Assembly: GCA_025057335.1 (NCBI GenBank)
Contig: JANWXG010000053.1
Span: forward strand, 1-12,876
Origin: a bacterium
Lineage (GTDB): Bacteria; Armatimonadota; HRBIN16
Reading direction: 5' to 3'
Length of the DNA: 12,876 bases
The notes beneath the pieces were generated by a model, which made no database searches, was not told where the DNA came from, and saw only the letters and a program-made list of their open reading frames with translations. The position numbers and the translations under genes were made by a program. Positions 1-5,252 of this stretch are shown here, one piece after another; position 1 is the first letter of the stretch; each line of letters begins with the position of its first letter.

Positions 1-217
1 GGATCGTGAGCGTGCCGATGCCGGCGGCGTGTACCTCCAGTGCCACCCTGCCCTCCCGAATCAGGTAGAACCGGTCCGCTTCCTCCCCTTCGCGGAAAAT
101 CATCCGCCCTTCCTCAAACACCACGTTGGAAGCGCATCCCGCAATCACCTGTACATAGCGCGGCTCCAGCCCCGCGAAGAACGGATGCTCGGCAAGAATG
201 CTCTCAAGCGTTCGCAT
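1..217 (-). CDS. Cyclic nucleotide-binding domain protein, N-terminal part (cut by window edge)
   Basis: The reading frame stays open from an ATG at 217 to the left edge of the window, giving 72 residues that begin MRTLESILAEHPFFAGL. The pattern of an N-terminal helix with HPFFAGL, then FEEGRMIFREGEEADRFYLIREGRVAL, is the first half of a cyclic-nucleotide-binding (Crp/Fnr-type) beta barrel. A strong ribosome binding site (AAAGGAGGAG) precedes the ATG and lies inside the end of the upstream gene, and the two genes overlap by 14 bases, which implies translational coupling. In many group 3b NiFe hydrogenase operons a small cNMP-fold protein sits directly after the beta 4Fe-4S subunit, and this arrangement matches. 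Whether it has a DNA-binding helix-turn-helix cannot be seen because the C-terminus is missing. It may be a redox or assembly accessory rather than a transcription factor. Confidence 0.8.
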   Translation of the reverse strand, partial: MRTLESILAEHPFFAGLEPRYVQVIAGCASNVVFEEGRMIFREGEEADRFYLIREGRVALEVHAAGIGTLTI

Positions 218-1382
218 GGCTCTCCTCCTTTGGCGGCGTTGGGACGGCTCTGCCCTCTTCACCCTGGCGTAAGGCTCTGACCTCTTCAGTGATGTCAATG
301 CCTACAGGACACCATGTGATGCACCGCCCGCAGCCCACACAGCCCAGCACTCCGAACTGGTCTTGCCACGATGCCAGCTTGTGCGTTATCCACTGGCGAT
401 AGCGCGACGACTCCGACACGCGCACGGGACTGCCGTGAATGTAGGAAAAGTCCACGTGGAAACAGGAATCCCATTGCCTCCATCGCTCCGCGACCGTGCC
501 TTGCAGGTTGGTCACGTCCTCGATGGTATGGCAGAAGCAGGTCGGGCAGACCATTGTGCAGTTCGAGCAGGTCAGGCAGCGTTTGGCGACCTCTTCCCAG
601 TGTGGGCTGTCCAGATGGCGATAGAGCAGCTCCTTCAGTCCCTCCGTGTCTAGTCGCTTCGTCACGCGCTGGGAAGCGCGCTCCACTGCTTGCCGCGCAC
701 GCTGCTGTTGCTCTTCGGTGGCAGGGTGCACATCGACATCCTCCAGCACGGCTGCGCCCCGGGCGCTGCCTACCTCCACCAGGAAGAAGTGTTCCGAACC
801 CTGCAACACCTCGGTTAGCACGAGGTCATGCCCCTCCTGCACACGCGGTCCTGTGCCAACTGAGGTACAGAAACAGTTGCCCGCAGGATGAGTGCAGTTC
901 ACTGCCACTAGCAGTGTCTCCTCACGTCGGTGGGCGTAGTACTCGTCGCAGTAGTGCTCGCTCAGGAACACTCTGTCTAGGATTCTGATGGCAGCCAGCT
1001 CGCAGGCACGCACGCCAACGAAGGCGTAGCGCGGCGGAGCCTCTTGCTCCTGCTCGATGTCAAATCCGCCGTTGCCATCGCGCACTGCCCGCCACAGCCG
1101 CTGACGAGGGGGGTAGAGATACCGCTTCCAAGAGTGCGGGCTGACCACGTATTCGAAAAACGCTCGATGGTTGCTCCGCCGCAGACGGTAGACCCCTGCC
1201 CGCTGTTCGTCGGAATATCCGATGGGCAGCTCCTCTACGCTGTCCACGGGTTCGTACACAATGGCGCCGTCCCGCACTGTCGGAGCGATGGGCTGGTAAC
1301 CCCGGCGCTTCAGGCTATCGAACAGCTGTTGTAGCCGCCTAGCAGGCAGAATGTAGCATGTATACTGCGCCCTCTCGGACAT
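204..1382 (-). CDS. 4Fe-4S protein, hydrogenase/sulfur reductase beta subunit-like (HydB/AsrA family)
   Basis: This 392-residue protein ends in two ferredoxin-type clusters. The first has Cys at 269, 272, 275 and 279, with further Cys at 282 and 284 (CLTCSNCTMVCPTCFC). The second has Cys at 348, 351, 354 and 358 (CVGCGRCITWCPVGID). Upstream are family signatures GVRACELAAI, NCTHPAGNCFC and HDLVLTEV, typical of the beta subunit of sulfhydrogenases and of anaerobic sulfite reductase subunit A. In this family the protein passes electrons between a NAD(P)/FAD subunit and a catalytic partner in the cytoplasm. The start at 1382 is backed by an AAGGAG site six bases upstream. It overlaps the next gene (cNMP-fold protein) by 14 bases, which favours a group 3b hydrogenase operon continuing leftwards out of the window. 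The catalytic subunits are not visible, so a sulfite or sulfur reductase partner remains possible. Confidence 0.85.
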   Translation of the reverse strand: MSERAQYTCYILPARRLQQLFDSLKRRGYQPIAPTVRDGAIVYEPVDSVEELPIGYSDEQRAGVYRLRRSNHRAFFEYVVSPHSWKRYLYPPRQRLWRAVRDGNGGFDIEQEQEAPPRYAFVGVRACELAAIRILDRVFLSEHYCDEYYAHRREETLLVAVNCTHPAGNCFCTSVGTGPRVQEGHDLVLTEVLQGSEHFFLVEVGSARGAAVLEDVDVHPATEEQQQRARQAVERASQRVTKRLDTEGLKELLYRHLDSPHWEEVAKRCLTCSNCTMVCPTCFCHTIEDVTNLQGTVAERWRQWDSCFHVDFSYIHGSPVRVSESSRYRQWITHKLASWQDQFGVLGCVGCGRCITWCPVGIDITEEVRALRQGEEGRAVPTPPKEESHANA

Positions 1383-1448
1383 GCACGTCTCCTTCGCTCA
1401 GAATCAACTCCGCAAGTGCTCGCCCGCGCCGCTATCGTCCTCCGCGAC

Positions 1449-1764
1449 GGGTCACGACGGAGCGTGACCCTCCAAAGTTGATTTGGAGGGACGCACCCCG
1501 TCGCGTCCGCCATCAGGGTCACGACGGAGCGTGACCCTCCAAAGTTGGTTTGGAGGGACGCACCCCGTCGCGTCCACACACCGATTGCCCCTGGAGGGAC
1601 GCGCTCCGTCGCGTCCGTCATCAGGTCACGACAGAGCGTGACCCTCCAGAAGACAGCGCGCCCTTGGGAGGACGGCTCCATCGCGTCCACACACCAATTG
1701 CCCCTGGAGGGACGCGCTCGGTCGCGTCCGTCACCAAGTCACGACAGGCGTGACCCTCCAGAAG
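1449..1764. repeat. Array of palindromic hairpin repeats (about 60-bp units)
   Basis: Two almost identical 60-bp units lie at 1449-1508 and 1516-1575. Each holds three overlapping palindromes: GGGTCAC/GTGACCC, CCCTCCAAA/TTTGGAGGG and GGACGC/GCGTCC. More divergent copies follow. A block of about 78 bp at 1576-1653 is repeated with a few changes at 1689-1765, an offset of 113 bp, and each contains the GGACGC and GTCAC arms. The arms alternate in a strict order, so a transcript in either direction could fold into a series of hairpins. I see no coding sequence here. The structure resembles REP/BIME-type intergenic repeats, and the family name is unknown to me. Confidence 0.85.
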
Positions 1765-1810
1765 ATTCACCGTCGGCGGAGCGCCAGTGCTTCCTCCTGT
1801 GACAATGCGA

Positions 1811-1855
1811 GCGGATTTCGCACACCCGTCGCCCCCGACTTCAGTCGGGGGGAAA
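1811..1855 (-). repeat. Fragment of the 109-bp MITE-like element (reverse orientation)
   Basis: A perfect hairpin at 1832-1851 (nine-base arms CCCCCGACT/AGTCGGGGG) is the reverse complement of the hairpin that opens the elements at 8006 and 8125. Read on the minus strand, it is preceded by TTTCC and followed some 17 bases later by GAAATCCGC. This resembles the order TTTC, hairpin, GGAAAAATCCGCC in the full elements. The remainder of the element is missing, so this is a truncated or decayed copy inserted the other way round. Confidence 0.6.
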
Positions 1856-1898
1856 GCATCGCCAGAACCCAAAATCACAACCGAACACAGCACTAGCT

Positions 1899-1927
1899 AT
1901 TATAACTTATCACTCTACTTTATTCAA
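1899..1927 (-). promoter_or_regulatory. Minus-strand sigma-70-type promoter
   Basis: On the minus strand TTGAAT (1927-1922) and a perfect TATAAT (1904-1899) are separated by 17 bases. Transcription would begin near 1892 and run leftwards through the hairpin array to the hydrogenase-type gene starting at 1382. It lies 85 bp from, and divergent to, the panB promoter. No closer promoter of similar quality is apparent for the 1382 gene. Confidence 0.6.
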
Positions 1928-1965
1928 CAGATAAACGGGAAGAACCTGTGTCCTAGCAAAGCCCT

Positions 1966-1994
1966 TTGCGAGACATCTGTTTCGAGTGTACAAT
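1966..1994 (+). promoter_or_regulatory. Promoter of panBC
   Basis: TTGCGA (1966-1971) and TACAAT (1989-1994) are separated by 17 bases, a good sigma-70-type match. The start of transcription would fall near 2001, leaving a short leader of about 27 bases that contains the ribosome binding site GGAAGTGAG before the ATG at 2028. Confidence 0.65.
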
Positions 1995-2027
1995 GGTATC
2001 GCCAGAAGAAGAAAGGAAGTGAGACAG

Positions 2028-2834
2028 ATGCTGGGCAAAGAGCGTAAAGTCACCGTGCCCGCTATCCGCCAGAAGAAGGGGAGGGAGAAAATCGTGGCGG
2101 TCACTGCCTACGATTACCCGACCACGCTCTTCGCGGATGCGGCAGGCGTCGACCTGATTCTGGTGGGTGATTCTCTGGGGATGGTGCTGCTGGGCTATCC
2201 GACCACGCTGCCGGTGACGATGGAGGAGATGTTGCACCACACGAAGGCGTGCGCCCGCGCCCAGCCTCGCGCCCTGCTGGTAGCGGATATGCCTTACCTG
2301 AGCTACCAGATTACCTTGGAGGAAGCGGTGCGCAACGCGGGGCGGTTCATCCAGGAAGGCGGCGCGGAGGCGGTAAAGCTGGAAGGGGGTGAACCCGTCG
2401 CGGAGGTCATCCACCGCCTGGTCAGCATCGGCATCCCCGTGCTTGCGCATCTGGGCATGACGCCGCAGTCGGTGCACGCCTTCGGTGGGCATCGCGTGCA
2501 GGGGCGAACGGACGCAGCCGCCAAGCGACTGATGGAGGACGCGCACATTGTGGAGCAGGCAGGCGCGTTCGCCGTCGTGCTGGAGCTCATCCCTGCCGCA
2601 CTGGCGAAGGAGATCACCGAACAGCTGACCATTCCCACCATCGGCATTGGCGCGGGAGCGGACTGTGACGGGCAGATACAGGTGCTGCACGACCTGATTG
2701 GACTGGTTCCCGGCGAGCCGTTCAAGCATACCAAGCGCTACGCGCAAGTCGGCGAAACGGTTACCGACGCACTGCGACGTTATGCAGAGGAGGTTCGAAC
2801 AGGAAAATTCCCGACGGAGGAGCACGCGTTCTGA
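2028..2834 (+). CDS. panB: 3-methyl-2-oxobutanoate hydroxymethyltransferase (ketopantoate hydroxymethyltransferase)
   Basis: PanB transfers a hydroxymethyl group from methylene-tetrahydrofolate to 3-methyl-2-oxobutanoate to make ketopantoate, the first committed step of pantothenate synthesis in the cytoplasm. The 268-residue product has the normal family length. Visible family motifs are AVTAYDYPT at residues 24-32, LVGDSLGMV with metal ligand D48, ADMPYLSYQ with D87, VKLEGG with E119, HLGMTPQSVH near 141-150, and LELIPAAL with the catalytic glutamate E186. I chose the ATG at 2028 because it follows GGAAGTGAG. An in-frame GTG at 1986 would overlap the promoter -10 element and add 14 residues unlike the family. 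The stop overlaps the panC start (TGATG), so the two genes are translationally coupled. Confidence 0.97.
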   Translation: MLGKERKVTVPAIRQKKGREKIVAVTAYDYPTTLFADAAGVDLILVGDSLGMVLLGYPTTLPVTMEEMLHHTKACARAQPRALLVADMPYLSYQITLEEAVRNAGRFIQEGGAEAVKLEGGEPVAEVIHRLVSIGIPVLAHLGMTPQSVHAFGGHRVQGRTDAAAKRLMEDAHIVEQAGAFAVVLELIPAALAKEITEQLTIPTIGIGAGADCDGQIQVLHDLIGLVPGEPFKHTKRYAQVGETVTDALRRYAEEVRTGKFPTEEHAF

Positions 2835-3679
2835 TGCAGGTAGCCAAGACCGTTCGTGAAGTGCGGGCGTGGACGAAGCTCGCCCGAGAGGATGGCAAGA
2901 CCATCGGCTTTGTGCCGACGATGGGCTATTTCCATGAAGGACACTTGAGTCTGATGCGCCGCGCCAAAGCGGAGTGCGACCTGTGCGTGGTCAGCCTCTT
3001 CGTCAACCCCACACAGTTCGGTCCGACAGAAGACTATCAGCGCTACCCGCGCGACTTTGCCCGCGACGCCGCGATGGCAGAGAGCGTCGGAGTAGACCTC
3101 CTCTTCGCCCCCGAAGTGGAGGAGATGTATCCTAACGGCTACCAGACCTACGTTGAGGTGACGGAGGTGACACGTCGCCTGGAAGGGGCGGCGCGCCCGG
3201 GACACTTTCGCGGCGTGGCGACAGTGTGTGCGAAGCTGTTCAACATCGTGCAGGCTGACCGCGCTTACTTTGGCAAGAAGGACTACCAGCAACTGAAGGT
3301 CATCCAGCGGATGGTGCGTGACCTCAACCTACCGGTAGAGATTGTCCCCTGCGAGACCGTGCGCGAACCCGACGGGCTCGCTATGTCCTCGCGCAACGTC
3401 TACTTGCAGCCAGCAGAGCGACAGGCGGCGACGGTGCTCTATCGCGCCCTGTGCGCGGGACGCGACGCCATCCTCGCTGGCGAACGCGACGCAGCCACAG
3501 TGCAGAGGGTCATTGAGCAGGTCATCGCTACTGAGCCGCTCGTGCAACCCGAGTATGTGGACGTGGCGGATGCAGAAACCCTCGAACCGCTCACCGTGCT
3601 CCAGGGCGAGGTGCTCCTCTCGCTAGCGGCGCGCGTGGGCATCGCCCGGTTGATAGACAACATCACGGTATCCGTCTGA
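2834..3679 (+). CDS. panC: Pantothenate synthetase (pantoate-beta-alanine ligase)
   Basis: PanC joins pantoate and beta-alanine with ATP, through a pantoyl-adenylate, to give pantothenate. The 281 residues match the family length. Motifs in order are VPTMGYFHEGHLSLM (HxGH nucleotide-binding signature at 34-37), SLFVNPTQFGPTEDYQRYPR, the loop GHFRGVATVCAKLFNIV, YFGKKDYQQL, and DGLAMSSRNVYL (the KMSKS-like MSSRN). The C-terminal dimerisation region follows, including PEYVDVADAETL. The ATG shares one base with the panB stop and no separate promoter is visible, so it is the second gene of a panBC operon. panD, which supplies beta-alanine, is not in the window. A hairpin follows four bases after the stop. 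Confidence 0.98.
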   Translation: MQVAKTVREVRAWTKLAREDGKTIGFVPTMGYFHEGHLSLMRRAKAECDLCVVSLFVNPTQFGPTEDYQRYPRDFARDAAMAESVGVDLLFAPEVEEMYPNGYQTYVEVTEVTRRLEGAARPGHFRGVATVCAKLFNIVQADRAYFGKKDYQQLKVIQRMVRDLNLPVEIVPCETVREPDGLAMSSRNVYLQPAERQAATVLYRALCAGRDAILAGERDAATVQRVIEQVIATEPLVQPEYVDVADAETLEPLTVLQGEVLLSLAARVGIARLIDNITVSV

Positions 3680-3682
3680 ACC

Positions 3683-3704
3683 TGAGGGGGAGATTCCCCC
3701 CTCA
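3683..3704 (+). terminator. Hairpin after panC, possible terminator
   Basis: TGAGGGGG (3683-3690) pairs perfectly with CCCCCTCA (3697-3704) around a six-base loop, just after the panC stop. There is no T tract after it, so it is a weak intrinsic terminator at best, or an mRNA-stabilising 3' hairpin. It lies directly upstream of the next promoter. Confidence 0.5.
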
Positions 3705-3709
3705 TCGTG

Positions 3710-3718
3710 TGCTATAAT
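3710..3718 (+). promoter_or_regulatory. Extended -10 promoter of the ferritin/VIT1 gene
   Basis: TGCTATAAT carries a perfect TATAAT at 3713-3718 with the TG of an extended -10. The -35 position (GAGATT) is poor and falls in the panC hairpin. Transcription would start near 3725, inside the Fur-like box. Confidence 0.65.
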
Positions 3719-3723
3719 AGTAA

Positions 3724-3738
3724 TGAGAATCATTCTTA
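3724..3738 (+). promoter_or_regulatory. Fur-family operator (Fur-box-like palindrome)
   Basis: TGAGAATCATTCTTA is a 7-1-7 inverted repeat: TGAGAAT against TAAGAAT when the right arm is reversed, six of seven positions matching. It closely follows the classical Fur/PerR/Irr-family core TGATAATnATTATCA. It begins six bases after the -10 element, covering the predicted transcription start, a position typical of a repressor site. The AGAGGAG ribosome binding site follows at 3744-3750. Confidence 0.6.
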
Positions 3739-3756
3739 ATTACAGAGGAGTAGCGT

Positions 3757-4905
3757 ATGGCAGTAAACGATGGGCTGAAAGCCTCACTGGAGGAGGTGAT
3801 TCGGGGTGAGCTGTCCAGTGCGGAGACGTATCGTGTGCTAGCGCGACGAGAGAAGGACCCGCGTCGGAAACAGATTTTAGAGCAGCTGGCGCAGGTGGAG
3901 GAGCGCCATGCTCAGGAATGGACGCAGCGACTGGTGGAGTTAGGAGGACAACCGCCCTCGATAAGCAAGGTCAAGCCGATGTTCGGCTGGCAGGTGTATC
4001 TCGCCAGCGCGGAGGCGGTATTGCGGCGGATGGAGGAGCACGAAGAGGAGGCGGTAGGGCGCTATCTACGGATGCAGGCTCTGGGTGACGAGCGCACTGC
4101 CGAAATCGCGCGGCGGGTGATGCGCGACGAGGAGGAGCACGCGCACATGACGCGCGCCCTGTATACTGCTTCGAGTGCAGAGCATCCTGTAGAGCGCATC
4201 CTACGACGCGAGCCCTGGCATGTGCGCGGCGGCTCGTGGATCGGCGACGCCATTTACGGCATTAATGACGGCTTGGGCGCGGTGTTCGGCATCGTGTCAG
4301 GGATGGCGGGTTACAGCGCAGGCAGCGTGGAAGGTCATCAGACAGTGTTGATTGCGGGACTGGTAGGCACGCTTGCCAGTGCGCTGTCGATGGGCTCCAG
4401 CGCGTTTCTGGCGGCGAAGTCGGAGCGCGAGGTATACGAGGCGGAGCTGGCGCGCGAGCGCCGCGAGCTGCAGGAGAACCCTGAAGAAGAGATCGAGGAG
4501 ATGAGCCTGTTCTACCAGCTGAAAGGATTCTCGCCTGAAGAGGCGGAGGCGATGGCGCGCCGTCTGGCGGAGCAGCCCGACCAGATGCTGCGCCTGAAGG
4601 CGCACGAGGAGCTGGGGCTCTCCGAAGGCAGCTTCCCCAACCCCTGGATTTCCCTCTTCTCGGCGATGGTTTCCACCGCCATCGGTGGGTTAATCCCCGT
4701 ATTGCCCTTCCTCTTCGCGCGGGGGTGGACGGCGGTCTTCTGGTCGGCGTTCGTGAGCGTGCTGGCGCACTTCGCCGTGGGCGCCGCCAAAAGCCTGGTG
4801 ACCACGCGCAAGTGGTGGGTGAGCGGGCTGGAGATGACGGCGATTGCCTTTGTGGTGGGCGTGTTGACCTACCTCATCGGCGTGCTGTTCAATGTGCATG
4901 TGTGA
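3757..4905 (+). CDS. Ferritin-like domain/VIT1 fusion, probable membrane-bound ferritin iron (manganese) exporter (MbfA type)
   Basis: The 382-residue protein has two parts. Residues 1-150 form a ferritin-like (rubrerythrin-type) helical domain with diiron ligand candidates E18, E48 and H51 (EERH), a glutamate cluster at 93-98, and E125 and H128 in RDEEEHAH. Residues 161-382 form a VIT1/CCC1 transporter domain beginning WIGDAIYGINDGLGAVFGIVSG. It has an acidic cytoplasmic metal-binding insert rich in Glu (EAELARERRELQENPEEEIEE, then EEAEAMARR) and closing membrane helices including IPVLPFLF. This order is that of MbfA, an inner-membrane iron exporter of rhizobia and Agrobacterium that protects against iron and peroxide stress. 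The ATG has AGAGGAG six bases upstream. The Fur-like box at its promoter supports metal control. Manganese as substrate cannot be excluded. Confidence 0.88.
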   Translation: MAVNDGLKASLEEVIRGELSSAETYRVLARREKDPRRKQILEQLAQVEERHAQEWTQRLVELGGQPPSISKVKPMFGWQVYLASAEAVLRRMEEHEEEAVGRYLRMQALGDERTAEIARRVMRDEEEHAHMTRALYTASSAEHPVERILRREPWHVRGGSWIGDAIYGINDGLGAVFGIVSGMAGYSAGSVEGHQTVLIAGLVGTLASALSMGSSAFLAAKSEREVYEAELARERRELQENPEEEIEEMSLFYQLKGFSPEEAEAMARRLAEQPDQMLRLKAHEELGLSEGSFPNPWISLFSAMVSTAIGGLIPVLPFLFARGWTAVFWSAFVSVLAHFAVGAAKSLVTTRKWWVSGLEMTAIAFVVGVLTYLIGVLFNVHV

Positions 4906-4938
4906 GGAAAAAGCCGCCGGGAGCAGGTTCCCGGCGGC
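4906..4938 (-). terminator. Intrinsic terminator, minus strand
   Basis: A perfect ten-base stem (GCCGCCGGGA 4913-4922 with TCCCGGCGGC 4929-4938) surrounds a six-base loop. On the minus strand the stem is followed by TTTTTCC, the layout of a rho-independent terminator. On the plus strand no T tract follows, though the hairpin could still protect the 3' end of the gene ending at 4905. It would end transcripts coming from alaS or from the candidate RNA at 5108. Confidence 0.75.
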
Positions 4939-5108
4939 ATGGCGAGTGCACCGTTAGGCGAGGAGACGAGTAGTTCGCCCCCTCGCAGCCCGACGCGAAA
5001 AGCGCGTCCAGGCGCGCTAGCGCGGCAGCGAACCCGTCCGCGCCTCCTGGAGCTGCCCGCCAGATGCCCTCTGGCGACGCGCCATTCCCCGTCCGTAGGG
5101 GGTTTTCA
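4906..5108 (-). ncRNA. Candidate structured small RNA or long alaS 3' UTR
   Basis: No gene lies between 4939 and 5247, yet the minus strand shows a promoter-like extended -10 near 5120 and a strong terminator at 4906-4938, framing about 200 bases. Inside, several stems can be drawn: AUGGCG near the 5' part with CGCCAU just before the terminator as a closing helix, the hairpin CGCCAGA/TCTGGCG at 5058-5076, GACGCG/CGCGTC at 4991-5008, and GTTCGC with GCGAAC. I compared it by eye with 6S, 4.5S SRP and tmRNA and found no convincing match. It may instead be only the end of the alaS transcript. Confidence 0.35.
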
Positions 5109-5112
5109 CCCT

Positions 5113-5124
5113 AATATATAGCAA
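5113..5124 (-). promoter_or_regulatory. Possible extended -10 promoter for the candidate small RNA
   Basis: On the minus strand TTGCTATATATT offers a TG-N-TATATA extended -10 (TATATA at 5120-5115). The -35 position reads CCCACT, which is poor. Transcription would start near 5108. Confidence 0.35.
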
Positions 5125-5222
5125 GATTCGTGCCAAAAGTGGGGTTTTCGGGAGAGTGTTGCAAAAAATCTTTTCCCCGCCCCTGAGGAGAACACTGTGG
5201 AGCGCATCCTTCGGGCGTACAC

Positions 5223-5252
5223 AGTAGGGGCGTACTGCCGTGCGCCCCTACT
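5223..5252. repeat. Palindromic repeat overlapping the alaS stop codon
   Basis: AGTAGGGGCG (5223-5232) and CGCCCCTACT (5243-5252) are perfect ten-base arms around a ten-base loop. The alaS stop codon (5248-5250) lies in the right arm. On the minus strand the core reads GGCGCACGGCAGTACGCC, which matches 17 of 18 bases of the plus-strand palindrome at 10331-10348, so this is a dispersed repeat and not a private terminator. Confidence 0.7.

Noticed and set aside
1449..1764. CRISPR array
   Set aside because: Repeats are palindrome clusters with unequal steps (67 and 113 bp); there are no uniform unique spacers and no cas genes.
1545..1893. Short open frames in the hairpin array with repeated GGTRSVASV-like peptides
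   Set aside because: They are translations of the palindromic DNA repeats in several frames and strands; no start signals and no constraint on codons.
1986..2027. Upstream GTG start for panB
   Set aside because: It overlaps the promoter -10 element and adds 14 residues not typical of PanB; the ATG at 2028 has a ribosome binding site.
4906..5108. 6S RNA, SRP RNA or tmRNA between the convergent genes
   Set aside because: No central bubble of 6S type, no GGUCAGGUCCGGAAGGAAGC-like SRP core and no tRNA-like ends were found; kept only as an unassigned candidate RNA.
4939..5121. Small plus-strand frame of 60 codons after the ferritin/VIT1 gene
   Set aside because: Composition is Arg/Pro/Ser-rich noise, no ribosome binding site, and the region shows RNA-like pairing instead.
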